A stretch of DNA of 64,000 bases from Pseudoflavonifractor gallinarum (GCF_014982855.1 NZ_JADCKF010000007.1:1-64000); one strand, 5' to 3'; counted from the stretch's first letter, positions 18,165 to 26,292 are shown. Made by a program: numbers and translations. Notes: generated by a model from the letters alone, not told the origin.

Positions 18165-18178
18165 TGTAATCGGTTACA
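18165..18178. promoter_or_regulatory. LacI-type operator O2 (importer)
   Basis: TGTAATCGGTTACA fits the palindrome TGTAAnCGnTTACA also found at 26261-26274. A central CpG palindrome is typical of LacI/GalR proteins. It lies 15-28 nt downstream of the importer -10, so a bound repressor would block transcription. Confidence 0.75.
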
Positions 18179-18192
18179 CTCTTGTTGCATTT

Positions 18193-18221
18193 ACAGTACC
18201 ACACTTCTGTTCACTTTGCAA
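18193..18221 (-). promoter_or_regulatory. promoter of the BMP-type importer operon
   Basis: Minus-strand -35 TTGCAA (18216-18221), 17-nt spacer ending TGTGG, -10 TACTGT (18193-18198). The -10 is weak, so an activator or an extended -10 may help. The rest of the 240-bp gap (18222-18343) is AT-rich with nothing else recognised. Confidence 0.5.
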
Positions 18222-18343
18222 GTATTACCTCCGCTTTTTTGTGGTACTTTTGTGTTTTTCTACTAAGTGCATAAATATCGCAAAATATTTTATATCTTAA
18301 TAGCAACTATCTTTCATTAAACATTGCATTAGATGATAAATTA

Positions 18344-19036
18344 TTATCTTTTTCCATATGTACAAGCGGTTACAAGTTCATGCACAAAAAACTCTTCCAT
18401 ATCCATGCCCTCGATGGCCCGGCGGATGGCGCTGCCCTCTCCCCGCACCCAGAGCGAAATGGCGGTATGCCGTTTTGCCATCTCCAGGCGGCGGCAGCGG
18501 GTCTCCTCCACATCCTGCGTCATAGCCGCCAGCGGACAGCTGCTCCATCCCCACAGAATTTCGGATACGCCTTCCCGCTCCAGGGCCTGCACGCACTGCG
18601 CCATCAGATCGGCAGCCTCCATAATGCCGGTAAACAGGCTGTTGGGGCCTGCACTCACCACATTTCCCTTCCAGCCCTTTTCTTCCGCCAGGGGGCGGTC
18701 AGTCACACCCAGCACATATCCTTCTTCTCCCCGGACGCCATAGATCCCCTGTTCGTCCCGCTGAAAGGCCCGGGCCGTGCCCACCGGGTCATCCAGGAAG
18801 AGTTCCAGTGCCGGGATCTGCATCCCGTCGGCCATCTGCCGCTGGGTATAGCTTACCTGTCCACGGCCGCCGCTCAGGCCCTCCAGCACACATTTGGCCA
18901 CCATCCAGCCGCCGGGCACGTCCCATCCGGCATCGATCCAGGTCCCCTGCTCCCGCGCTTGTACCGCGCAGTGGTTGGCGCCGGCCTCTTCGATCAGGTT
19001 CTGAAAACACTGAGCTGCTTTTTCTCTCCATTCCAT
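18344..19036 (-). CDS. short Mch-fold paralogue (methenyl-H4MPT cyclohydrolase-like)
   Basis: A 230-residue protein with no standard bacterial annotation I can recall. It aligns by eye along its length with the 324-residue Mch homologue encoded just upstream: GTWIDAGWDVPGGWMVAK against GATVLDMGVFAKGGWMAAK; SGGRGQVSYTQRQM against LGGLGELTYGTMQ; and ALEREGVSEILWGWSSCPLA against LLDQGFPIDAIVQACGSAPIP. It is about 90 residues shorter, mostly through loss of the middle segment and the C-terminus. In an ungapped alignment of the active-site helix, the Arg and Glu of the longer protein become Asp145 and Ala148, so this copy is probably not a cyclohydrolase on its own. It may be a non-catalytic partner. 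It starts 2 nt after the upstream stop. Confidence 0.6.
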   Translation of the reverse strand: MEWREKAAQCFQNLIEEAGANHCAVQAREQGTWIDAGWDVPGGWMVAKCVLEGLSGGRGQVSYTQRQMADGMQIPALELFLDDPVGTARAFQRDEQGIYGVRGEEGYVLGVTDRPLAEEKGWKGNVVSAGPNSLFTGIMEAADLMAQCVQALEREGVSEILWGWSSCPLAAMTQDVEETRCRRLEMAKRHTAISLWVRGEGSAIRRAIEGMDMEEFFVHELVTACTYGKR

Positions 19037-19038
19037 CC

Positions 19039-20013
19039 TTACTTTCCTCCATTCGATCCCAAAAAGGCCTGTTCCAACACGCCATGGTGCAGGGCACCGT
19101 ACGAAAATGAATGCCCGGTACGCAGATTAAAGAAATTGACCCGGCAGGGCGCATCCCACTCCCGGGGCACATTGCGCCAGAGGTAATCACAGCGGGCAAA
19201 GAGCGTCTCAAAGGGAATCCCGTAGACATCTCCATTCTTGTTGAAGGGCAGGATGGTCTCCAGCCGGGTGATCTCCTCATCCGCACAGTCTACATAGAGG
19301 TTGGTCTCCTGCCCGTAGATCAGGCCGTCGTTTACCCGCCCATAGGCCAGCTGCTCATCGTCCACCACCGCTGGGATGGGCGCGCTCCCGCAGGCCTGTA
19401 CAATGGCGTCGATGGGGAATCCCTGGTCCAGCAGACTGGGCAGGCTCTGCTCCACATTGCGGGCGCAGACCTGGGCCGCTCCGGTCAGAGTTCCCGTCCG
19501 GGCGGCCAGCAGGTAGAGATCTCTGGGATGCCGTCCCACGGCTCCGGCGATCAATTCGGTCATCCCCTCATCGGGCAGCTCATCGATCTGGATATGGGCC
19601 ACGATCTTCCGGGGCGCCGGGTCCCGGTAGGAGACCGCCTGGGCAAAGTGATCCGTTCCGGTGACGGAGCGCAGCGGCCCGGAGACTGAGCGCTTGACCC
19701 CCTGATATTCGATGTAGAGAAAGGCATCATGGGCCGCCAGCTCGGCCACGGCCGCCCGGTCCACGAAGATGTTCGCCGTGGGAAGGCGATGGCTCCCCAC
19801 CTGCATGGTCCCATAGGTCAGCTCTCCCAGTCCCCCCAGATTGGACTGGGTAAAATACTTGGCCGCCATCCAGCCTCCCTTGGCAAAGACCCCCATATCC
19901 AACACGGTGGCTCCGTTTTTCAGTACATGGACTTGTACCCCCAGCGCGTCCAGATGGGGCAGAATGTTCTCCTCGATGATGCGGCAGGCCCGCTCATTGA
20001 GTGAATAGCACAC
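19039..20013 (-). CDS. methenyltetrahydromethanopterin cyclohydrolase (Mch) homologue
   Basis: A 324-residue protein of the archaeal/methylotroph Mch family, whose members are about 316-324 residues long. Family features: NGATVLDMGV (residues 33-42), GGWMAAKYF (47-55), GGLGELTYG (60-68), DELPDE (144-149), ARNVEQSL (184-191), GSAPIPAVVDD (209-219) and YGRVNDGLIYG (224-234). Arg185 and Glu188 sit in the ARxxE helix that in Archaeoglobus Mch supplies the catalytic Arg/Glu pair. Mch interconverts methenyl- and formyl-tetrahydromethanopterin, a cofactor Firmicutes are not known to make, and no other methanopterin gene is present. A changed substrate is therefore likely. The GTG start at 20013 has AGGAGG 8 nt upstream. 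Confidence 0.78.
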   Translation of the reverse strand: MCYSLNERACRIIEENILPHLDALGVQVHVLKNGATVLDMGVFAKGGWMAAKYFTQSNLGGLGELTYGTMQVGSHRLPTANIFVDRAAVAELAAHDAFLYIEYQGVKRSVSGPLRSVTGTDHFAQAVSYRDPAPRKIVAHIQIDELPDEGMTELIAGAVGRHPRDLYLLAARTGTLTGAAQVCARNVEQSLPSLLDQGFPIDAIVQACGSAPIPAVVDDEQLAYGRVNDGLIYGQETNLYVDCADEEITRLETILPFNKNGDVYGIPFETLFARCDYLWRNVPREWDAPCRVNFFNLRTGHSFSYGALHHGVLEQAFLGSNGGK

Positions 20014-20055
20014 GCTGATTCCTCCTTTCTGTAAGTGATCCATTTGGTTCCCATA

Positions 20056-20089
20056 CCATAAAAACGGCGGTCGCCCGCCGTTTTTATGG
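20056..20089 (-). terminator. terminator-like hairpin upstream of the Mch pair
   Basis: 15-bp stem CCATAAAAACGGCGG / CCGCCGTTTTTATGG with a 4-nt loop and T-run inside the 3' arm. It lies 10 nt after the stop of the last dehydrogenase gene. I found no good promoter between it and the Mch start, so the Mch pair may depend on partial read-through. Confidence 0.75.
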
Positions 20090-20098
20090 TTCTGTTTC

Positions 20099-21133
20099 TT
20101 ATTCCCAGCGGAGCAGAATGCGGTGGATCTCCCGGTCGGTATCCGCCCGCTCCATCTCCTCCCGGAGATGCTCCATGGAGCCAAAGCTGAGATTCAGATC
20201 TCCAAACTCCACCTGTCCGCTGCCCAGCAGGCGCACGGCCTGTCGGAAGCTCTCCTTGTCATGTCGGATGGCGCCGGTCAGCACCAGCTCTTTGAAGTGG
20301 ACCAGATCCAGATCTACCGGCGGCCGTTCCTCATGGGTGGGCGCATAGAGCATGACGTCCCCGCCGATCCGGGCGGCGTCCAGACACTCATTGACCGCCG
20401 CGGAGCCGCCCGCCGTGTAGACGACGGAGGCCGCCCCCATACCGCCAGTCTCCCGGCGTACCCGCTCGGGCCAGTATTCCGCCCCGGGATCCAGCACCAG
20501 ATCGGCGCCCATCTTGGCTGCACGCTCCCGCCGGGCCGCACTGCGCTGTACCACGATGACCTTGTACCCGCGCAGCTTGAGCAGTTTGAGGAAGAGCAGG
20601 CCCATCAGTCCGGCCCCAACGACCACCACGGTATCCCCGGCCACGCTCCGCAGGCGGTTGACCGCTCTCGTCACACAGGCTACCGGCTCGGCCAGGGCCG
20701 CGTAGTGAATGGGGGCATCCTCCGGGAAGGGGAAGATCTCATAGCTCTCGCACACCAGATAGTCCGAGAATCCGCCCGGACCGGAATAGCCCTTATCCGA
20801 AGGCTTGTCGTTTCCCAGACAGTGGTTGTCATAGCCCCGGCGGCAGAGCTCGCACTGATTGCAGCGGACCCATTTCGCCACCGACAACGGCATGCCCACC
20901 CGGATCTCCGAGGAGACCGCGGCCCCTGTCTCCACCACCCGTGCGGCGATCTCATGTCCTCCCACAAAGGGGAAGGGCATGCTCTCGGTCCCCGCATAGA
21001 TATAGCGCTCCCAGGTGCACAGCCCGCAGGCCTCCACTTTTACCAGGACCTGCGTGTCCTTGAGGGGCGGGATCTCCCGTTCCACCTGGCGCAGCTCTCC
21101 CACGCCGTCGAACTGGATCTGTCTCATTTTCAT
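20099..21133 (-). CDS. zinc-dependent medium-chain dehydrogenase (A)
   Basis: A 344-residue MDR-family dehydrogenase. The GroES-like domain carries the catalytic zinc ligands in ACGLCTWE and GGHE, and the structural zinc loop CNQCELCRRGYDNHC (4 Cys). The Rossmann fold is VVVVGAGLMGLL. The family oxidises secondary alcohols, polyols or L-threonine with NAD(P). It is closest in style to dehydrogenase C two genes upstream (both CGLCT(F/W)E), suggesting duplication. The ATG overlaps the TGA of the preceding gene (ATGA). Confidence 0.85.
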   Translation of the reverse strand: MKMRQIQFDGVGELRQVEREIPPLKDTQVLVKVEACGLCTWERYIYAGTESMPFPFVGGHEIAARVVETGAAVSSEIRVGMPLSVAKWVRCNQCELCRRGYDNHCLGNDKPSDKGYSGPGGFSDYLVCESYEIFPFPEDAPIHYAALAEPVACVTRAVNRLRSVAGDTVVVVGAGLMGLLFLKLLKLRGYKVIVVQRSAARRERAAKMGADLVLDPGAEYWPERVRRETGGMGAASVVYTAGGSAAVNECLDAARIGGDVMLYAPTHEERPPVDLDLVHFKELVLTGAIRHDKESFRQAVRLLGSGQVEFGDLNLSFGSMEHLREEMERADTDREIHRILLRWE

Positions 21134-22137
21134 TGTGCTGCCTCCTCTCCGCCGATGCGGAAGAGCGTTTTCATGCCCTTTTTGTCCAGAAGGTCCTCAA
21201 AGGCGGACTGCCAGTCTTCCAGCTCCACCTCGCCGGTCACCACCAGGCTCAGGTCCAGCCGTCCAGTCTCCTCCAGGCGCAGGGCCTGGTGCCAGTCCTT
21301 CCAGGTATGGCAGAAGGTCCCCTGGATCTTCCACTCCCGATAGACTACCTGGTCATAGGGCAGCGTCACCTCTCGGGTGGCGATGCCCACCTGGAGCAGG
21401 GTGCCGCCCTTTTCCAGCGCGCTCATGGCACTGCGGATGCCGCCCTGGGCCCCGGAGCAATCTACCGTCAGGGGATAAGACGCCCCGGGCCGCAGCTCTT
21501 CCAGCACGGAGATCCCGGCCGCGGCGGCCCGCTCCAGCCGCTCCCGGTCCACCTGGGTACCCAGCAGCTCCACCTGGCAGCCATAGGCCCGCAGGGTCAG
21601 GGCAGCCAGAAAGCCCATGGGGCCGGGTCCCACCACCAGCACCGGCATGCCGGGCTTGACTTCCACCAGCTCCACGGCGTGGATGATGCAGGCCAGCGGT
21701 TCGGTCAGGGCGCCCGCCTTCAGGCTCACCCCCTGGGGCAGGGGATGGATGTACTGGGGATCCACCAGCACATACTCGGCAAAGGCCCCCGGAATATCAA
21801 AGCCGATGGAGTGGCGATGGCTGCAGAGCTGATAGCGCCCGGTCTTACAGTAGGCGCAGCGTCCGCAGGTGGAGGCGGTGTGCTCAGCCGTCACCCGCTG
21901 TCCCACTGTAAAACCGCTCACGCCCTCGCCCAGCTCGGCGATGGTGCCGGAAAACTCATGCCCGTGGATCCCCTGGGGCAGGCCGCTCTCCTGCCCCAGG
22001 TAAATGTGGAGATCACTGCCGCAAATGCCGGCATAGGCCACCTTGATCTTGACCATACCGGGCGGGGTGACCGGCTCAGGCACCTCACCCATGGCAAAAT
22101 CCCGCGGGGTATCGCTGTTTCTCAGCAGTGCGCGCAT
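21130..22137 (-). CDS. zinc-dependent medium-chain dehydrogenase (B)
   Basis: A 335-residue MDR dehydrogenase of the sorbitol/threonine dehydrogenase type: AGICGSDLHIY and GHEFSG for the catalytic zinc, CGRCAYCKTGRYQLC for structural zinc, and VLVVGPGPMGFLAAL for the cofactor fold. It is more conventional than its two neighbours (CGICGSD against CGLCTxE), so it probably acts on a different intermediate. The start at 22137 is set by AAAGGAGA; an upstream frame lacks a ribosome site. Confidence 0.85.
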   Translation of the reverse strand: MRALLRNSDTPRDFAMGEVPEPVTPPGMVKIKVAYAGICGSDLHIYLGQESGLPQGIHGHEFSGTIAELGEGVSGFTVGQRVTAEHTASTCGRCAYCKTGRYQLCSHRHSIGFDIPGAFAEYVLVDPQYIHPLPQGVSLKAGALTEPLACIIHAVELVEVKPGMPVLVVGPGPMGFLAALTLRAYGCQVELLGTQVDRERLERAAAAGISVLEELRPGASYPLTVDCSGAQGGIRSAMSALEKGGTLLQVGIATREVTLPYDQVVYREWKIQGTFCHTWKDWHQALRLEETGRLDLSLVVTGEVELEDWQSAFEDLLDKKGMKTLFRIGGEEAAQ

Positions 22138-22154
22138 AAGTGTCTCCTTTCCCA

Positions 22155-23180
22155 TCAAAGCCGTACAATGACGCGGTAGGTATCCGGCGAAACCGCCCGG
22201 CGGAAGGCATAGTCGATCTGCTCCAGGGGCACCTCTTCGCTGATGAATTCCCGCACATCGATGAGGCCCTCCGACAGCATCCGGGCCGACTCCCGGAAGC
22301 TCTCCTTGGTGGTGGAGACCAGACCGGTGAAGTTGATCTCATCATAGTGAATCTTGTTGGGGTCAATGCTCACGGTTCCCTTGGGGTAGATCGCGCCGTA
22401 GAACACGATGGTGCCGCCCTTGGCCAGCGCATCGATGCCCTGTTCGGCCGCCTTGGCGCCGCCCGCGGTATAAAAGACCGCCTCTACGCCCCGGCCGTCG
22501 GTCATCTCCCGGACCACCGCCAGCAGATCCTCCTTGGTGGGATCCACCACACGGTCGGCGCCCAGGCGCAGGGCTGTGGCCTTCCGCGCCTCGTCCACCT
22601 CGGTGATGATGACCTTCAGCCCGCTCAGCTTGGCCACCTTCACATGGAGCAGGCCCATGATCCCGGCTCCGGTGATGACCACGGTATCGCCGTAGGTCAC
22701 ATGGGCCTTCTGCACGCTGCGCAGCACGCAGGCCAGAGGCTCAGCCAGGGTGCCCACGGAGAAGTCGATCTCATCGCTGACCTTGTAGACCTGATAGCCC
22801 TCGGCCACCATATACTCGCTCAGTCCGCCAGGCCCCCACAGGGTATCGGGCTCGGGGTTGTCACCGCCGTTGGCGCACATATTGTCCATGCCTCTCTGGC
22901 AGTAGTAGCACTCGCCGCAGCGGGTGATGGCGGCTACCACCACCTTATCGCCGGGCTGGATGCCGGAAGCCACGCGGCTGCCCACTTGCTCGACCACGCC
23001 GCAGACCTCATGGCCGCCGTTAAAGGGATACTGCTCCTTGCCGCCCGTAAAGTAGCGCTGCTCAAAGGTGCACAGACCACAGGCCTTTACCTTGACCAGT
23101 ACCTGATCCTCCCGGATCTCCGGCATGGGAAATTCCTGAAGCTCTACGGTCTCTTTTGCGGTAATGACTGCCTTTTTCAT
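22155..23180 (-). CDS. zinc-dependent medium-chain dehydrogenase (C)
   Basis: A 341-residue MDR dehydrogenase with KACGLCTFEQRYF and GGHEVCG (catalytic zinc), CGECYYCQRGMDNMC (structural zinc) and VVITGAGIMGLLHVKV (Rossmann fold). It resembles dehydrogenase A strongly in both domains, including the downstream TAGG(S/A)KAAEQ-type loop. A polyol or cyclitol oxidation step feeding the FGGY kinase is plausible from context only. Confidence 0.85.
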   Translation of the reverse strand: MKKAVITAKETVELQEFPMPEIREDQVLVKVKACGLCTFEQRYFTGGKEQYPFNGGHEVCGVVEQVGSRVASGIQPGDKVVVAAITRCGECYYCQRGMDNMCANGGDNPEPDTLWGPGGLSEYMVAEGYQVYKVSDEIDFSVGTLAEPLACVLRSVQKAHVTYGDTVVITGAGIMGLLHVKVAKLSGLKVIITEVDEARKATALRLGADRVVDPTKEDLLAVVREMTDGRGVEAVFYTAGGAKAAEQGIDALAKGGTIVFYGAIYPKGTVSIDPNKIHYDEINFTGLVSTTKESFRESARMLSEGLIDVREFISEEVPLEQIDYAFRRAVSPDTYRVIVRL

Positions 23181-23194
23181 CTCTATGCTCCTCC

Positions 23195-23854
23195 TCAGTT
23201 GTATTTCAGTTCACGATAGCGGGCGAAGTAGGCGCCGGTACGCGCCAGGTCCTCCCCTTCCCCGCTCTCCATATGGCGGACCAGATCCTGCCCGCCCTGG
23301 TAGAGTTTTTCCACCACATCCTCCATCTCGGCCACCGGCTTCCAGGTAGTAAAGGGGATGCAGAATTCCCGCCAGGGATAGCTGTTCAGGTCATTGAGGC
23401 AGAAATATCCCACCTTCATATGGCTGTCGAACACCATGTCTCCGTGGCTTCCGCTCACGGCGATGAGCACCCCGGGCCGCCGTTCTTTGTTGCGGCTGCC
23501 AAAGCGCATCTGCTGGGTCTCCTCATCCTTCCAGATGTCCACAAAGGGATAGCACCGGTCCACAAAGACCTTGAATGCTCCCGTAATATCTCCATAGAAG
23601 GTGGGGGTAGCCAGCACATAGGCGTCTGCCGAGCGGATGGCCTCGTGAAGCAGCGGAATATCGTCCCCCTTGATGACGCATGTCCCAGTCTTCTCGCAGG
23701 CACGGCATCCCCGGCAGGGCTTCATATCATAGTCGTGGAGATAGTAGATCTCGGTCTCCGCGCCGGCCGCCCGGGCGCCCTCGAGAAACTTCTGTACCGC
23801 TGTGGCGGTGTTGCCGTGATGGCTGGAACTGCTGACAAATGCGGCAATCTTCAT
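23195..23854 (-). CDS. iron-sulfur flavoprotein, NADPH-dependent FMN reductase-like
   Basis: A 219-residue flavodoxin-fold protein. The FMN phosphate loop is SSSSHHGNTATAV (residues 8-20), and a compact cysteine motif follows at C47, C50, C53, C59 (CX2CX2CX5C), the arrangement that binds a [4Fe-4S] cluster in Isf-type iron-sulfur flavoproteins. TPTFYGDITGAFKVFVDR is the usual second flavin loop. It probably transfers electrons or reduces an intermediate of the pathway. It is tightly packed between dehydrogenase C and the kinase. Confidence 0.82.
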   Translation of the reverse strand: MKIAAFVSSSSHHGNTATAVQKFLEGARAAGAETEIYYLHDYDMKPCRGCRACEKTGTCVIKGDDIPLLHEAIRSADAYVLATPTFYGDITGAFKVFVDRCYPFVDIWKDEETQQMRFGSRNKERRPGVLIAVSGSHGDMVFDSHMKVGYFCLNDLNSYPWREFCIPFTTWKPVAEMEDVVEKLYQGGQDLVRHMESGEGEDLARTGAYFARYRELKYN

Positions 23855-23874
23855 TGTGCGCGCCTCCCTCTTCC

Positions 23875-25338
23875 TTATCTCAAATCAAGCCGGGCCAGTT
23901 CCTCAAAAGCCGGCCGGCACAGGGCGTTGAGGGACTGATAATAGGCAAATCTCCGGTCATAGCGCTCCACCTCCGCCGGGTTAGGTACGATGCGCTCCCC
24001 ATCCCCCAGCCAGCGGTCCCGCACGATGCGGAAGCTGTCAAAGAGTCCCAGCCCGCGCCCCGCCAGATAGGCGGTGCCCATGGCATTGTCTCCCTGGGGC
24101 AGGTAGGTCAGCTCCTGGTTGAGTACATCGGCAATGATCTGCCGCCAGAGCAGGCAGTTGCTCCCTCCCCCGCTGATGACCAGGCGGCTCAGAGGCAGGG
24201 CGCTGCTCTCATAGGAGTCCCGCAGGGCATAGGCCACACCCTCCAGGAGGGCACGGTACATATGTCCCGCCGTATGGGCGTTGGTCAGGCCGAAGAGCAC
24301 TCCCTTGGCCAGGGGGTTTGCCTGGGGCGTGCGCTCGCCCAGCAGATGGGGCAGGGCGAAAAGTCCATCTGCCCCCGGGGCCACGGCATTGGCCGCCTCT
24401 TCCAGGGTCTGATAGCTCACCTCACGCAGCAGCACGGAGTCCCGGAACCACCGGGTGATCTCCCCACCCGTGAGCACATTCCCCAGAAAGCGCGCACCGC
24501 CGGTGATGAAGGGGCAGCTTCCCACCTGGTCGTCCAGAGACCGCTCCAGGCCCAGAAAAGTTCCCGCGGTCCCCAGGTAAATGAGGCCTTCGCCCGCATC
24601 CACAGTACCGGTGCCCACCAGGATGGTGTAGGAATCTCCCGTTCCAGCCACCACCGGGATGCCCGGTACCAGTCCGGTCTCCTCGGCGGCCTGTTGTGTG
24701 ACGGTACCCACCACATCCATGGGCCAGCAGAGGGGGGGCAGTACCTTGGGGTCCAGTCCCGCTTCCCGCATACGCTCCGGCAGCCAGACATGGCGCTTCT
24801 CCTCATATACCCCGCCGAAGATGGCCGCAATATCGTGGTCGGCACTGTATACGCCGGTCAGTCGGAAGGCGATATAGGAGTGGGCGTTGAGCACCATCTC
24901 GATCCGCCCATAGGCCTCGGGCTCATGGCGCTTGATCCAGAGCAGCTTGGGAGTGACGTCCTGCAAATTGCTCTCCCAGCCCAGATGTTCCTGGAGCCAG
25001 GCAGCCTCCTCAATGGCCCGGTTGTCCCGGTACAGGATGGCCGGCCGCACCGGTCTCCCCTCCCGATCCAGAGGACAGAGGTTGGGCACCATACCGCTGG
25101 CACAGATGCCGGCGATCTCGGAGGGGTGGATCCCCGACTGCTCCAGACAGGCGGCGATTCCCGCCCGGGTCCCGGTCCACCACGCACCGTCCGGGTCTTG
25201 TTCCACATAGCCCGGCTGGCTTTGGATGGTTTCATAACAATGGGTATGCTGGGCCCGGCGTCTCCCGGTACCGTCCATCAGCACCGTTTTGATGCTGCTG
25301 GTACCAATATCAATGCCGAGCAAATAGGTCTGTGTCAT
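23875..25338 (-). CDS. FGGY-family carbohydrate kinase (xylulokinase-like)
   Basis: A 487-residue FGGY kinase: N-terminal LLGIDIGTSSIKTVLMD (ATPase phosphate-1 loop), CASGMVPNLCPLDREG, and C-terminal ISGGGSNCLLWRQIIADVLNQ. FGGY enzymes phosphorylate ketoses, polyols or related compounds. Length and motifs suit the xylulokinase branch, but substrates in this family cannot be told from sequence. It lies directly after the aldolase gene, suggesting that a phosphorylated ketose is the aldolase substrate. Confidence 0.88.
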   Translation of the reverse strand: MTQTYLLGIDIGTSSIKTVLMDGTGRRRAQHTHCYETIQSQPGYVEQDPDGAWWTGTRAGIAACLEQSGIHPSEIAGICASGMVPNLCPLDREGRPVRPAILYRDNRAIEEAAWLQEHLGWESNLQDVTPKLLWIKRHEPEAYGRIEMVLNAHSYIAFRLTGVYSADHDIAAIFGGVYEEKRHVWLPERMREAGLDPKVLPPLCWPMDVVGTVTQQAAEETGLVPGIPVVAGTGDSYTILVGTGTVDAGEGLIYLGTAGTFLGLERSLDDQVGSCPFITGGARFLGNVLTGGEITRWFRDSVLLREVSYQTLEEAANAVAPGADGLFALPHLLGERTPQANPLAKGVLFGLTNAHTAGHMYRALLEGVAYALRDSYESSALPLSRLVISGGGSNCLLWRQIIADVLNQELTYLPQGDNAMGTAYLAGRGLGLFDSFRIVRDRWLGDGERIVPNPAEVERYDRRFAYYQSLNALCRPAFEELARLDLR

Positions 25339-25384
25339 TCGGACACCTCTCTTTTCCTTTGAACACCGCCAAACAGATACAGCA

Positions 25385-25410
25385 GGGGGAAGCGGTAAAA
25401 CCGCTCCCCC
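25385..25410 (-). other. intercistronic hairpin between aldolase and kinase genes
   Basis: GGGGG-AGCGGT / ACCGCT-CCCCC stem with a 3-nt loop and one bulge. No T-run follows, so mRNA stabilisation or polarity control is more likely than termination. Confidence 0.6.
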
Positions 25411-25429
25411 CTGGTCTCATATCACGGTT

Positions 25430-26227
25430 TTATCCAAGATGCGCCATGGCGGTCTCCAGATTCTCCCCCTCATGGATCAGGCCCTTGAGAAGCTTGATCA
25501 CCCGGTCGGGATGCTCGTGGCCCCAGATGTTCCGGCCGATGGCCACGCCGTGGGCGCCGCACTTCATGGCGTCGTCGATATTGGCAAAGAACTGCTCCTG
25601 CGAATTGGTCTTGGCGCCGCCCAGCACCACGATGGGCAGCCCCTCGCATCCCTGCACGACCTCCTCATAGCCGGGCCGGTAGGGCATCTTCAGGAAGTCA
25701 GCGCCGGCCTCTGCCGCCACGCGGGCCGCCAGCTTCAGGCTGTCAATGTTGATATACTCCTGGGGCGGGTTGAAGCCGCCGGGCACCATCTCGGCCAGCA
25801 GCGGCATGCCGTACTGCTCACACTCCCGGCGCAGAGTGCTGATGATGCGGATCATGGTGCGCTCCAGCTCGATGTCCTCGCCGGAGATATCGGGACCGCC
25901 GTTGAAGAGAACGGCGTCGGCGCCCACCTTGACCGCCTCTTCCACCGCCACGCACAGGATGCTGTCGTGTGCCCCTCTGGCATAGTCGGTACAGGGGAAG
26001 TCCGCCCGGACGATCAGGCCGGTGCGGCCCAGCAGAGCCTCATATTTCCGGGCCATACCGATGTTGAGGATCACCGCGTCGGTACCGGCATCGATCACGG
26101 TCTTGAGGGCCTGATCCAGATGCTCGATTCCACGCATGGGGCCGGAATTGACACCGTGGTCAAAGGCTGTGATGATGGCGTTGCCGTCTTCCCGGAAAAT
26201 ATGATTCATTCTCTTGATGGTCCCCAT
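25430..26227 (-). CDS. class I aldolase of the archaeal FBA / LsrF / DeoC-like family
   Basis: A 265-residue TIM-barrel aldolase. AFDHGVNSGP near residue 21, the candidate Schiff-base lysine K180 in GADFLKMPY, and the phosphate-binding GLPIVVLGGAKT and HGVAIGRNIWGH are in family order. Relatives include archaeal class I fructose-bisphosphate aldolase, LsrF (autoinducer-2 phosphate processing) and aminodeoxyheptulosonate synthase. It is the first gene of the catabolic operon, directly behind a LacI operator, and probably splits or condenses the phosphorylated sugar made by the kinase. Confidence 0.85.
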   Translation of the reverse strand: MGTIKRMNHIFREDGNAIITAFDHGVNSGPMRGIEHLDQALKTVIDAGTDAVILNIGMARKYEALLGRTGLIVRADFPCTDYARGAHDSILCVAVEEAVKVGADAVLFNGGPDISGEDIELERTMIRIISTLRRECEQYGMPLLAEMVPGGFNPPQEYINIDSLKLAARVAAEAGADFLKMPYRPGYEEVVQGCEGLPIVVLGGAKTNSQEQFFANIDDAMKCGAHGVAIGRNIWGHEHPDRVIKLLKGLIHEGENLETAMAHLG

Positions 26228-26247
26228 ATGGATTTCTCCTCCTATAC

Positions 26248-26292
26248 TGTAATCGGTTTCTGTAAACGGTTACATCCGTCGTATGTATAGTA
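26248..26292 (-). promoter_or_regulatory. promoter and LacI-type operator O1 of the catabolic operon
   Basis: TGTAAACGGTTACA (26261-26274) is the same TGTAAnCGnTTACA palindrome as at 18165-18178. A degenerate copy TGTAATCGGTTTC abuts it at 26248-26260. A possible -10 TACTAT (minus strand) lies at 26287-26292, putting the operator at about the transcription start. The -35 is poor. Confidence 0.7.
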
